Assembly: GCA_023052935.1 (NCBI GenBank)
Contig: CM041292.1
Coordinates: 100,790,426-100,854,425, forward strand
Length of the DNA stretch: 64,000 bases
Source: Piezodorus guildinii
Taxonomy: Eukaryota > Arthropoda > Insecta > Hemiptera > Pentatomidae
Reading direction: 5' to 3'
Below are positions 23,475 through 35,290 of the stretch, piece after piece. Under the pieces are notes generated by a model that was not told the origin of the DNA, made no database searches, and saw only the letters and a program-made list of their open reading frames with translations. The stretch's first letter is position 1. The number at the start of each line of letters is the position of its first letter. Position numbers and translations under genes: made by a program.

Positions 23475-24382
23475 TGTCTTTGGCACATCGAGGCGGTCTC
23501 ATGTATCCCATCTTTACACCGAATCAAAATGGCTCTTTCCTCTTACCCGTAGGCAATATTTCCTTGGATCTTTCCATACCAAACCATTAATTCACAACAC
23601 CCTCCATATATCTTCAATCTCCTACAGTTCAAACCCTCAATTCACCCACTAGATACTAGATCCCGTTGTTCCAACCTTTATATCACTTCCCACAGAACAA
23701 AAAAATACGAATGATCCTTTCTGGCCCGTTCTACTAGTTTCTGGAATTCCCTTCCATCTAACATCCGCCATGCTCCTTCCCTTTCTACATTTAAATTCCT
23801 TCTTTTCCAGCACCTTCTAACATCCCAAAATGACGCTGCCTGACATATATTTTAAATATGAAATATATTTTTATATAATTTTTTTCCTTTGGTTCAATCT
23901 TTACAGTATTTGTTTAGTTTTTTATATCGTTATTTTTGTTACTAGAAGATTTCATTTCTTATATTTGTATTGTTTATTTTTATTTATGTTTTAATTGTAT
24001 TATCTTTCATTAATTCTTGGTCTAATATAGATCCTTTATTATTTTAGAGTTAATGTTATTTTAAGAATACTAAGTATTAGTACAATGTTACTAATTATTT
24101 TTGTTTTATTTAATTTTTTTCTTGTTTCTTTTTAAATTTGGATTCTGTAATCAACTCATATATTTCTCATTTTTTTCTAACATAAATTAGCTTCTGAAGA
24201 TTGTTTTTATTTTATTTATTTTGTGTTGTATACAAATTCATCAATTATTGTAAATAGTAGTTAATCACGTTCATCTTGTCAGTTTGCCAGACATATTGTA
24301 TATTTAAACTGTACAAAGCTGTTATTCTAAAGGGACCCAGTCCCAGAATAAAATTTTTTTTGCTATCTATCTATCTATCTAA
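23475..24382 (+). mobile_element. 5'-truncated CR1-like LINE, 3' end only
   Basis: About 23560-23845 translates to the CR1-like ORF2 C-terminus ('FNLLQFKPSIHPLDTRSRC', 'STSFWNSLPSNIRHAPSLS', 'FQHLLTSQNDAA' then stop), with one in-frame stop near 23710. It parallels the 10.8-11.06 kb end of the full-length CR1-like element. A T-rich 3' UTR follows. It ends in the hairpin 'gggacccagtccc' (24332-24344), AATAAA and a (CTAT)n tail (about 24362-24380). Confidence 0.85.
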
Positions 24383-24880
24383 ATTAAGAAATAAAATAAA
24401 TAGAACTACAAGTTAAGAAAACAAAATATATACCGTGGAATACTTAAATACTATATTGAAACACATGATCGGCTTTCAACCAGAGGGGTCCTGAGGCTGG
24501 TTTGTACGTTCTGTTGTGGATTAAAGGTTAGATTTAAAAGTTTCAATCTTTTAACCACGTCAGAGGCAGTAGGAGGCTGAGCGTTGGTGTGAATTACACA
24601 AATATAAAAATATTTCTTCTCCAGATAATTGCTTTTTTATATTTCCAGTGAGGTTACTACTATACTACAAGAATGTGTGTTATTGAATGTTAATTCTGTT
24701 ACTTACTCTTACTATATATTTTCTGATTTGAGTAAACTATTACTAATTAGAGATTGAAAAACAAAAATTAGAAGATAATTTATAATAAAGCTTAGGGAAA
24801 GGGGTGGATGTGTGATGATGTTAAGCAGAGGGCGAGCGGTATGTCATGTTGTTGCTCTTTGACATATCCTCTGCCTGTTT
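24383..24880. other. No recognisable feature
   Basis: Less AT-rich than the flanks after 24480, but with no coding match. Confidence 0.35.
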
Positions 24881-24884
24881 GACA

Positions 24885-25930
24885 GCGTATGGTGGCCCTA
24901 CGTACTCCAGCAGCTGCAAAAGTACGAAGCGTAAAAGTTAAAAGGATTGTAAAAGAAAGAAGTAGCTTCTACGAGACAAAAGCATTCCTAAAAAAAGGGT
25001 GTCCTCAAGGGTCTTTTCTCGGCCCAGATCTATGGACACTTGTTTTTAACGAGTTACTGGGGCTTGTGGAAGAGGAGCGGTTTTCTGCCACAGTGTACGT
25101 GAACGATCTGTCCGTTGTGGAGGCCTCCAATAGCAGAGCCAGAAAAAAAGAAGAGACCGAAACATGCGCTAACCTGATAAGAGAATGGTGTGAGAGGAAC
25201 AAATTGAAGATGGACTTCCTGGGAAATAGGGTAGATTTCGCCTTAAATGGCTTTACCGTGTGGGAGGCTCTTTCTGGGGCTTCATATACCTTGGCCCTAT
25301 TAATACGAGATACGAGAGGTACCAGATGTTGAGGTATGAGTCTCCATGGTACAAAAACCTCTCACACCGCCTATGATGCAGGTTAGTTACGATTCAACGA
25401 AAGGATCTGCATCGAACCGTGTCGCATGAGGCAGTGCAAGTCATCGCTAGAGTAGTGCCCCTTTACCTAGCTCTGCGAGAGGATGGGGTAAGGAATATTT
25501 TTACGAAGGAAGGCTCAGCAGATCTGCCAAAAATTGAGGAGGAACCCAGAAAGTGGAAAAGTATTCTCCGGAGGGGGAGGGGACACTAGAAAAGTGGAAT
25601 CGATAGTGGGTGAGATCTCAAAAGAGCGGTACTTTAAGGAATTAATTCCCCACCATCCAGTCGCGTTTAGACGCCAAATGGGTCCTCCGGGATTTCTGGG
25701 TCACGCCATTTCTCACATAGCATGGTTTCGTGCTAAACTCTCTGGGCTTGGAATATACATCGTTCCCCTATGATGGTATAAGCTGTGCTGTCCTTGGGTT
25801 TGCTGAGCATATCCTATCAAATTGCACCGCCTTTGAACATCAACGGCTCACACTGATTAGGAAAATCGGATTCTAGGTTCCCCCCGTGAGCGATTTTTCT
25901 CAATTAGTGACAGGAAGAAACTACCCGTAC
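24885..25930 (+). pseudogene. R1-like LINE ORF2 remnant
   Basis: The first frame (to 25332) contains 'KKGCPQGSFLGPDLWTLVFN', the R1-type RT motif, then 'YVND' (25096-25107) where an active enzyme has YADD, and 'CANLIREWCERNKLKM'. After frameshifts, the remainder gives 'HEAVQVIARVVPLYLALRED'. A stretch at 25534-25773 then leads to 'CAVLGFAEHILSNCTAFEHQ' near 25785-25845, a degraded version of the C-terminal zinc-knuckle region of R1 elements. The endonuclease and first RT motifs are absent. R1 elements usually sit in 28S rDNA. No rDNA flanks are visible, so this is probably a relative such as the TRAS/Waldo types or a dispersed copy. Confidence 0.75.
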
Positions 25931-28085
25931 TAAAAAGATAATAATAAACTATTATGTAATAATTTTCAGCGTTTTTAATTTTTTTTTCAATTTTGTGAGC
26001 ATTGATTGGGTTTTGATATTGGAAATTTCGAATCATTATGATAGCTGACGTTTATTAACCACTTCTACTACAGAGCCAAATGCAACATGCCTAATAGCGA
26101 GTAATTAAGTATCCTCTGAAATATGAATAGTCGTTCTTGATTGTGTTGACTGCCTATAATAAGTTGAAATGAGTAAGCTATCTTTACCTACTTGAAGAAT
26201 GTTTTTTTTTATTTTTTTGTTTAGAAAAAGAAGTCTTACTACCTAATTTTGAACTCTATCATCCCGGAAACTGGGCCTGTCAAACACCTCCTGTTTTCTA
26301 GAGCAGGAATCAGACACCGAACATTTCTCTGACGTCAAAATTATCTTAATACCTTCAAACAAGCAGCAAACTGGAAACTCAAAAGGGCGGTAGTGCTGCA
26401 AGTGACACCAATGTTCCCAAGACAAGATTCATGACACCATGAGGTAATAATGCCTCGACCCGCTTTTGATTCAAATGTACACCAAAATCCAAAGTAAAAT
26501 AAATATTTTCTTATAAACTGTATTATACACATTTAGTAATAATATAATTAACATAGAAAAATTTCATGTTATTTTAATAAATCTATAAAAGGCAGGGAAA
26601 ATGTCAAAGTGGTTTTCACAATAGTTTAAAACAGTAGAAAAAAAAAGTTGTAAGCACTAATACTATATTTCCTTATGATATATATTAATTTTTTTTAACC
26701 CTTCATAAATACAAAACACTTTTTTTTATATCTTCTTTTTTATATTTTGGGATGAAATTCATTATATTATCCTAATAATTCTTGATTATAATTTAAATGA
26801 GTGAAATATTAACAATTAGCTATTTATTTTAATATCGGTTAAGAAACGGGTTGTATTATCAGATTAGGTTCACATGGTTCCGAATGTCATTGTAGTTTTT
26901 CAGAACTTAAATAATTAAGATGCCTTTATAGAAAGATTAAACAACATACATAAAAATATGCTTTATAATAGTATAAATTGAACATATAGTTTATTATAAA
27001 CAATATAAACTTTGGTTTACTCATTGTTAAACAATAAAACAAAGAGGTGGGAACTTATTACAGATGTTATTATGTTATTAACTATATCGTTTTTATACCC
27101 GTAAATGTTAAGAAAATTCACCACATACACACAAGGTCGTACTTATAACCCATTAAATAACTTAAAAAACTAAATTAAAAATGGTTTTAATATGGATGGA
27201 CGTTTGTTAAGCTTTTATAAAGCTGCAGCTTTTCTAAGAGAAAATTCTCAGAACATCAAGGACCGTTTGAATTTACTCTTTAAAAATTCACCAAAGATAG
27301 TTATAAAATGCTCAAATCTCCTTAAGTGTTTAAGACGAGCTAGTAATATGAACGAGCGGTAAAAATCGTTCATTATTTTAGCAACTATTCAAAACCTTTA
27401 GTTTAAATATCATTAATTTAAACAAGAGAGAGAAATTTACTTATACAGATTTTGACTTCTAGATTTCTAGAATCTGGATTGTGAGATGTATCCACGTACT
27501 ACAGAACAGGTATAGATCAGTCTATATTCCGGTAATGACTGTTCAGCTGGTATGTTGGTGTAACATAGTACCAGGGACCACATTTTAGGGGGTTTTGTTA
27601 AACCATGTAATTCCTGATTTTTGTAAACAGATTTTTTGTATTTTGTAACTACAGTTGTTTATATGATCCGCTTTGGTCTAATAATAATAGTGATACGAAT
27701 TACCGAAATATTATGCAAGGATAGGAAACTGTATTCTGAAATAGCTGGCAACTTCTATATTAACCTTGCATTCCTTCTTATAACATACATGTATGATGTA
27801 TTGAAGACGTATGATCGACTGTTCTGATGATGATAATAATCAAAACTGAGTGTATTAAAAAACCTTTTTATTTTTGCTACGTATCAGTTAAAAAATTTAA
27901 GCTATCATCTTCTTCCTGTGCTTTGTGTTGAAGATGAAGGAATAGACTATCATGAGCGAAGGTGTAGTGTATGCTGCGAAGATGAAGGTGAGACTGATGA
28001 GGAACATTTAGTGGCGGGATATGGAGAGATTCTCTGAAAGCATTAACTTAAAAAAACATCATCACACAAATTTAAACCATATGTT
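25931..28085. other. AT-rich interval, no supported gene
   Basis: Frames up to 63 codons occur but none has a recognisable motif. The first ~45 bases after the R1-like remnant share a short block with 49020-49066 (minus strand). Confidence 0.4.
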
Positions 28086-28622
28086 TTTGCGTTGAGATCC
28101 AGAGTAAACTGTGTTCAGTCTGGAGGAGGGTAAATCGGTCTCCGACCTCTGGGGGCAAGGCTTCTGTTACTTCTGGTCTCCAAACGCCCTGACTTCGCAC
28201 TTAGAGTCTTCTCTGTATTTCGAGGTGTATACAGCATCCCCTATAGTTCGCTGGTTGAGCACGACCATACAACGCACAGACTGGGGGTTCTTCTCGTGAC
28301 TTCTGATATCTATTACTGAGATGATCTTGACCGCACTTCTTGGCTAGTCGTGGCAAAAGGTTCTGGTATGCTCGTACCTCATGCATTGGACAATGCCTTC
28401 TTTAATGAGATTCCTCAATTTTAACCATTGTGTATGTAGGCTATATTTGCTATGTTGAATACTTCGACAATGTTCGAAGAAGGTTCAATATCGACAATAA
28501 AGAGAAATTCTATAGTCCTAGGGTTTAAAACGCTTGTGTTAAATCCTTTTTTTCCCTACATTATGTTTGATCATTTCGTGAGGTGTAGAGTGTTGAAGAT
28601 TCCTAATTACGAATCGAAAAAA
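28086..28622 (-). pseudogene. Second-family Jockey gag, C-terminal half (split by copy B)
   Basis: Read from 28622 downward: 'FRFVIRNLQHSTPHEMIKHN', 'EFLFIVDIEPSSNIVEVFNI', 'IVQCMRYEHTRTFCHD' and 'PVCALYGRAQPANYRGC'. These are the RVVIRNL block, the F.VD.EP block and damaged zinc knuckles of a Jockey gag, in the same order as in copies A and B but with a clearly different sequence. Several frameshifts and stops are present. The N-terminal half of the same gene lies on the other side of Jockey copy B, at 33085-33720. Confidence 0.8.
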
Positions 28623-28947
28623 TCAGCTGATGCGCTCGATGATAACAGTCATACGTTACTTCGTCTCTCAGATTTTTGCTTTTTTCAGTAGGAATTCGCT
28701 TGATTTCAGTCTGGAGAACATCACTAGACCTCAGGAATACTACAGCAGTGAATATTGGAGAACTTTTGGTAAGCAAAGTTATAATTTACTTTGTATAATC
28801 ACGAAAAAGTGAAAGGAGGGTCACTGATCAGCTGATTGCCGCTAGCTCGGCAAGCTCGGGCTTGCTTCTATTTTACTTATCTTAAATTCTTATCTCATTA
28901 TTTATTTATTATTATTATCTTAATCAATAAGATATTTTCATCAAATC

Positions 28948-30240
28948 ATGTCCTCAAAGTCTGCAAGTAAAAAATCTAGATCTGCAAGTTCAAACTCGTC
29001 ATCCACAAAACAGAGACCCCACAGTGAACAAAATAAAAAAATGATTCCATCAGCGACCGTGTCAGCTACCTCATTAGGATCTGAACCACAGCCCAGCACA
29101 TCATCACAAGGAATAACTGATGAATCCCCGTTTTTTACACCGAATCCATTTCAGATCCTCCAAAATAAAAGAAACCATGGAATCTTCTCCTATACCCAGG
29201 GAACCACAACCTCCACCAATATGTGTTAAAAATATTAAAAATTTTAAACTGATATGTGCGAATTTAAACAAAGTAACTGATCCTAATTGTTATTCTTGTA
29301 TTAGTAGAATCAATGATACTAAAATATTTCGACTACTGCTGAAACCTACAGAAATATTGTAAAATATCTGACTGAGACTAAAGCTGACTTTCATACTAAT
29401 CAGCTGCGCCAGGAGAGAGCTTTAATTTTCGTAATCAGAAACCTACATTTCTCAACACCCGTTGAAGCTATAAAAGAAGAACTGACGGAGATAGGATTCC
29501 AAGTGAGGCAAGTCACCTATGTTCTAAAAGATAAAAGTCCACTGCCTCTATTCTTCGTGGACTTGGAACCATTAGCAGGAGTCGAAAAAATCGATGACCT
29601 CAGTAGACTGTACTATACACGTGTAAAAGATGAAAAACCTTACACAAAGAAAGAAATAGTTCAGTGCCATAACTGTCAGGCATATGGTCATACCAAAACT
29701 TATTGCCATCACATACTACGCTGTGTGAAATGCGGTGAACAGCATAAATCAGAAGAATGCAAAATATCAAGATCAACACTTGCTGTATGTGCTCTATGCC
29801 TCAAGGACCACCCGGCTAACTACAAGGGATGTGAAATCTACAAGAAACTCAGAACCAGATACCAAAAACCTCAGGATCCGAATGAAACAGCTGTACCAAT
29901 CAGAAGCAGAAGAGAACCATCTAAACTTGTAAAATTTAATGTGTCATTTGCCCACTTGCTTGGAGGTAGGAACGAGAGTCATGAAGTCGAGGCCCTGCCG
30001 GAACAACGTTTTCCTCAACATTCTCAATCTATTGTACAACAATCTATCCCTCAAAGTTTATGTAATCTTCAAAAAACTCCTCAACATCAAATTTCTCATA
30101 TCCCTCCACCATCAAACGTCACAGATCTTACCAGTCTAATGACATCGTTCGTCTCCGAAATCAAATATCTTGTTATGCCGCTTATATCACTCCTTACAAA
30201 TCAAGTATCAAATCTAATCCCTACCTTGAAAAATCCTTAA
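28948..30240 (+). pseudogene. Jockey ORF1 (gag), copy B
   Basis: ATG 28948 starts 'MSSKSASKKSRSASSNSSST'. The N-terminal Ser-rich region is open to about 29163, where an 8-base loss relative to copy A shifts the frame. A one-base loss near 29326 shifts it back to the first frame. It then runs uninterrupted through 'LFFVDLEPLAGVEKI' and three zinc knuckles (CHNCQAYGHTKTYC, CVKCGEQHKSEEC, CALCLKDHPANYKGC) to TAA 30238-30240. The stop abuts the ORF2 ATG, as in copy A. The Pro/Gln-rich tail ends in a hydrophobic 'VMPLISLLTNQV' stretch conserved in both copies. Confidence 0.9.
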
Positions 30241-32893
30241 ATGACTTCACCTAACTTCTTATCCATTCTCCTTTGGAATGCGAATGGTGTTAGAAATCAT
30301 ACTGACGAACTGACAGCGTTGTTGCAAGACAAAACAATCGATGTTGCACTTATAACTGAAACAAGACCAACGACTAAACAATACTTCAAAATACCGCAAT
30401 ACATGACACACCGTACTGACCACCCAGACGGCAAATCTCATGCCGGTTCTGCTATCATTGGGCACCAATCTCTCTTTCATCATTTACTCCCACTTCCCAC
30501 CTATGATTTCTTACAAGCCACATCCATAGTAATAAAGACTTTTTCCTTTCCGGTAACCCTCACATCTCCATATTGCCCTCCTAAACTTTCCGTTTCCATC
30601 TGAATTTGTATCCTTCCTGAATTCCTTAGGAAATCGTTTCATTCTGTGTGCAGACTTAAACGCCAAGCATCAGCTGTGGGGTTCTAGAACCACGAATTCT
30701 CGGGGACGAAATTTGCTGTTTGCACTCAACTCCCAAAATTTTAATCTCCTGCCTCCTGACTCCACTACCTACTGGCCAACTGATCATAACCGCAATTCTG
30801 ACATCCTTGACTTCTTTATCCACAGGGGATTAGGCTTCCTCAACTTGTCTGTAACTCGCCTTAATGAACTTTCCTCAGACCATAGTCCACTGATCCTAAA
30901 AGTATCTCTCACTCCAATTCCAAAACACATTCCACCATCATTCATCCGAGGTTCTGTCAACTGCAACCTTTTCCGCCAAATCCTTACCGATAATATTGAC
31001 CTCAGAGTAACCCTCAAAACCCCAGATGACCTAGATAATTCCGTCTATTCCTTTACCACCGCCATCCAACGAGCTGTCTGGACTGCCTCCTCTCCTAAAC
31101 ACTTCAATATAAATCCTCACCAAAATCATTTACCACAATATATTATAGACCTCATCCACACCAAACGCCGAACAAGATCATTATGGCAGCGCACCCGACA
31201 CCCAACAGATTTCCGCTCCTATAACTTCTATTGTAGACAATTGAAGAGGGAGTTGGCGACCTTCCGTTCCCAGTCCCTTAATTCCTACCTCTCCTCTCTA
31301 TCAGCTCGTGATTACTCCCTGTGGAATGTCTCGAAAAAGATCCTAAAATACCATCAAGTTTCCCACCCTCTTCGACGTGGTGATGACTCCTGGGCTGCGT
31401 CTGATGAAGATAAAGCCGAGGAATTCGACACACACCTCTCCAAAGTATTCACTCCTCACCCGGAATCCCACATCAATCATACCGCAACAGTGCAAGACTT
31501 TCTTTTTTTACCAATTCCACTTTCCTCACCTCATGAAGCTATTAATCCCTCGAGGTCAAATACCTTCTCCGAAACCTGACCCTCCGTAAATCTCCTGGAC
31601 ACGATCTCCTTACTCCCCAGATCCTCCGACAACTTCCGCAGAAAGCTATTATATTCCTTACTTATATTTACAACTGCATCCTACGCACTACCTATTTTCC
31701 TCTGTTATGGAAACATTCCACTATCATTCTTTTTCTAAAACCAGGCAAACCTTCCAACAACACTTCATCCTACAGGCCTATTAGTCTACTCCCCATCCTC
31801 TCAAAAATCTTCGAAAGGCTTCTTCTTAAACGTATCCTACCCATATTAGAATCTCAAAATCTTCCTTCCCATCAGTTTGGATTCCGTCCTCAGCATTCAA
31901 CAGTTCAACAGGGGCTCCGAGTTGTAGATCATATTTCTTCAGCTCTTAAATGCAAAGAGTATTGTTCTGGTGCGTTTCTGGACATTGCGCAATCTTTTGA
32001 CCGGATATGGCACACTGGATTACTCTTCAAGCTGAAAACCCATTTACCCCAATCTCTATACCTCATTCTGCGATCCTATCTCTCTAACCGTTCCTTCCGA
32101 TTTCGCTGTGGTGTAGAATTTTCCAACCTTTATTCCGTTGAGGAACACCGGCTCAAGGCAGCGTCTTGGGACCATTCATCACATCCTTTACACTGCTGAT
32201 ATTCCTACACATCCTGATACCTTTCTGGCAACTTTTGCAGACGACACCGCCATCCTAACATCCAAAACAGCTTCCTTAAACCTTCAGAGACACCTTTTCC
32301 TTATCGAACACGGGTGTTATAAATAGCGTGTAAAGGTGAACGAAGCCAAGTGTAAACACATAACCTTTACTCTTAGACGAAAATCCTGTCCACCAGTTTA
32401 TTTCATTACCAATTCCTCTCTCAGATGCAGTCCGGTATCTTGGCTTACTGTTAGACAAAAGATTGACTTGGAACCCACATACAAGACAAGAACTCAACCG
32501 ACGATTCGGACAGTTACACCGACTACTCAACAGAAAATCTGAACTTACAGTTGACAACAAATTATTAATCTACAAGACAATACTGAAGCCCATCTGGACC
32601 TACGGACTTGAACTGTGGGGGACAGGTAAACGTTTTAACATCAAACGTATTCAATCCTTTCAATCCAAAGTTCTCCGTACAATAGTAAATGCTCCTTATT
32701 ATGTCTCCAACTATACCTTGCAAACGACCTTAATGTTCCATTTATTTCAGACCTAATTCCATTCAAATTTTCCAAATTCCCCCAGAACCTCATTCATCAT
32801 CCTAATCCTCTAGCTCAAACCATATCCAGCTCCACTCACCCATACAACCCACCTAGAAGGTTGAAACGGCAGTGGCCCCGCGACCTTTTGTAA
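30241..32893 (+). pseudogene. Jockey ORF2 (endonuclease and reverse transcriptase), copy B
   Basis: ATG 30241. The endonuclease start matches copy A to about 30600, where a small deletion shifts the frame. The next open part (through 30713-31579) covers the rest of the endonuclease and the linker. A one-base loss near 31549 shifts into the RT: 'SYRPISLLPILSKIFE', 'HQFGFRPQHSTVQQ', 'GAFLDIAQSFDRIWH' (KAFD-type motif reads QSFD). Further indels near 32140-32170 disrupt the VPQG region. The catalytic box survives as FADDTAIL near 32240. The end 'RRLKRQWPRDLL' stops at 32891-32893. Lesions were placed against copy A. Confidence 0.88.
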
Positions 32894-33084
32894 ATATATT
32901 GGAGTTCTAGCGCTGGCTAGATTATCCACTCAATTTGATGTATGTCTGAGTGTGTGTATGTGTATATAGGTATAAGTGATTTCTTGACTTTATTGTATTG
33001 ATTTATTATTGTGAATATATTTTATTGTAATTTTATGCTTTGTAAATATTAGATGAATGTAGTATGTATGATTTTTTCATCACT

Positions 33085-33720
33085 ACTATTGATCACTACA
33101 GGCATCTTTATTTCGTGCTGTTAATGTAATAATATATTTATTCGAAATAAATTCGAAATTGTTTTCTCCTATCAAACGTATTATGTCTCGGCCAAAGACC
33201 TGAAAATTTGTTATGCCTATAATTTTGATTGGAGGCGGTTTGTGAACAACTGGCGTTGAACATTAGCTTCGTCTTTCATTTCGGCAGATAGTAGTTCGAA
33301 CATATTACTTACAGGTACGTTGGAGATATTTTTTAAATTGATCGATAGATTGATTGATGTTGATCTTTAGCTTTAGCGATAAGATAATTAGCAGTTGTTT
33401 GAGATATAGAATTAGAAATTTTTGTACTTGAACTATTATTTGTACTGTTTAATGGAGTAGTTTCATTTATTGCTGAAGCGCATTATTTATTAAAATTAAC
33501 GTGTGTCATGTCATTGAAGAAGTTTTTATCTGATAGTCTTTGGAATTCATCATTTTCTTTTCTATTGGGATATCTGATTTTGAAATATTTGTGGTACTTC
33601 TTACTTTCTTATTAAAATATCAAAACACACAAGGATAGTAAACTTATTTTAATAATATCTGGGATTGTGAAATTTAAATTTTCTTTGACAGTGTTTTTCA
33701 TCTTTTCAAAACTAATCTAT
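33085..33720 (-). pseudogene. Second-family Jockey gag, N-terminal half (split by copy B)
   Basis: On the minus strand: an Asn/Ser/Thr-rich stretch 'NSTNNSSSTKISNSISQTTA', then 'ISNVPVSNMFELLSAEMKDE' and, after a frameshift, 'KPPPIKIIGITNFQVFGRDI' and 'RLIGENNFEFISNKYIITL'. This is the usual start of a Jockey gag (PVSN.F..L, then PPPI and a folded segment). It continues logically into 28086-28622 once copy B is removed. Confidence 0.75.
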
Positions 33721-34479
33721 CAGTTTCCCCGATAAAATAATATTTTTAATCGCATGAAATTTTAATCCTTTGATCTTTCTTATCTCACATAATTCACTCA
33801 GCAGCTTGATGTAAGTTTTCCTTATAACTATATATAGAAAAAAAATATATTGAAAATTTTATTGCGTGGATGTATGTGGAAGAAACTATTCAGCTGTTAC
33901 ATTACCAACGTTTTAGCTAATATAACATCTCATATTTTGCAGTTAGATTATATTTTAGCAGTGAGTTGGAGAATAGGTAGCAAGCAAGCATCATTAAACC
34001 AAGCCGCGTTATATGACCGCTTGTTAGTGCGTGGTGGTTCTATTTGGATACCATAGATGTCAGTTTCCAGTAAATACATAAATTCAAGGAAATTTCAATT
34101 TTGTTCACCAAAACTATATTATACTATATTATTATACCAATATTCTTTCTTTGAAAATTTTCTTAACCTCAGCAGAAACAAGTATATAATACATGAAAAA
34201 TTCACCTGTATGATTAATAACTACATTTTTAGCTCTTCTACTATTTTTTCAGCTAATAATCAGGTTAAACAAGGTTGTCATTACTTGAAACATTAAAAGA
34301 AAATGGATATCAATATGATTAACATTAAAAGTAATATTTAAATAGCCTTCTATAAATATAGAATTTTTAACAAACCAAAAAATAATATTAAATATAAAAA
34401 AAAAAAAACTTTAAATAAGTGAAAATATAACTAACCCTTATATTAGTAGAGTAGTAATATAACTAACCCTAATATTAGT
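33721..34479. other. No recognisable feature
   Basis: AT-rich sequence; may hold the degraded 5' leader of the antisense Jockey remnant, but nothing is identifiable. A 68-codon frame at 33850-34056 shows no domain. Confidence 0.4.
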
Positions 34480-34666
34480 TAGTGGGGCAGACCCAGCCTC
34501 TATAAAGTGGGTACCCAAATTAATTGGGGAAAAACCTGGCGGCTGAGCGTGATTAAGGCCTAATCACCTCATTGCACTGCCGTTGGCCTAGAAACAGTAC
34601 GAATCTCTATATGTACTGAGCCCAAGACCTTTCATGGGTTGTAGTGGTACAGGTTTTTTTTTTTTT
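34480..34666 (+). mobile_element. 5'-truncated SINE (3' body) with poly(T) end
   Basis: Nearly identical to 49669-49850 of the full SINE, from 'ggggcagacccagcctctat' through 'catgggttgtagtggtacag' to a T-run. Flanked by a 10-bp direct repeat 'taatattagt' (34470-34479 and 34667-34676), so it inserted independently. The tRNA-like head is missing. Confidence 0.88.
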
Positions 34667-34903
34667 TAATATTAGTAAATTCGTTAATAAACTAATTAAA
34701 ATGTCTAAAATTGAGTTTTTACGGATTTTTTGGTTGATGAAACTTCATCACCTGCAATTGCCTTATTTAGCTTAAAATAACAACATAATCAAATTAATTT
34801 ATTACATAAATGCTTGCAAATAACTGTTGTAAAAGTAATATCACGCTTGGGTGAATAATAAACATTTAAAGGGATTCCGTTTGGTGAAAATTATACTATT
34901 ACT

Positions 34904-34990
34904 AGCTGACCTGGCAAACGTTGTTTTGCCCTATAAATTATTTCTAAGAAATTTATAGAGTACAAAAAAAAAAAAAAAAAAACGAACTTA
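34904..34990 (+). repeat. Head of a dispersed insect repeat ('ctagctgacctggcaaacg')
   Basis: The block 'ctagctgacctggcaaacg' followed by 'ttgttttgccctataaatta' is a motif I recognise from dispersed repeats in many insect genomes. A piece resembling the opposite end of such repeats lies at 41640-41830. The class of element is not decided here. Confidence 0.45.
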
Positions 34991-35015
34991 TTTTTAGTGT
35001 GTAAGGATGTGTTAT

Positions 35016-35290
35016 TTACTTATTATTGAGTTAGGGTTCTTTCTGAAAAATTCGTAAAATTGGTAAATTTGCTCTTTTGGGTTGCCGATTCTGTTGATAA
35101 CGTCGCTGTAACATCTCAGGCATAGAAAAAAAAATTATTTGTATAAAACTTTAGCGTTTTCATGCTATCCTGAACAAATACACAGAAACAAACAGATTTG
35201 TTTGCGGGACTTCGTTATTTGGACTCATGGGACACTAGAACGTGTAATTTGATAAACACTAGAATTCCCACAATTCTTTCGATCGCATCT
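35016..35290 (-). repeat. TACT-repeat 5' fragment, antisense, upstream of the RTE
   Basis: On the minus strand, 'gcgatcgaaagaattgtggg' and 'gagtccaaataacgaagtcc' match the 5' part of the TACT repeat (39155-39240). 'cctgagatgttacagcgacg' matches its later 'cccgagacgtgacaaaac' block. It lies inside the same direct-repeat-bounded unit as the RTE (see that entry). Confidence 0.6.

Larger units (their letters stand above)
28624..33084 (+). mobile_element. Jockey-clade retrotransposon copy B, full length but broken
   Basis: Same family as copy A, with the same 5' terminus, leader, gag and ORF2 order and a related 3' UTR. The right end is not sharply defined (33080-33165), and no poly(A) tail or clean duplication is seen. 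It sits inside an antisense gag remnant of another Jockey family. More frameshifts than copy A in the RT and C-terminal region, so it is probably older or less constrained. Confidence 0.88.

Noticed and set aside
24885..25930. rDNA-inserted R1 element
   Set aside because: No 28S rRNA sequence flanks the remnant.
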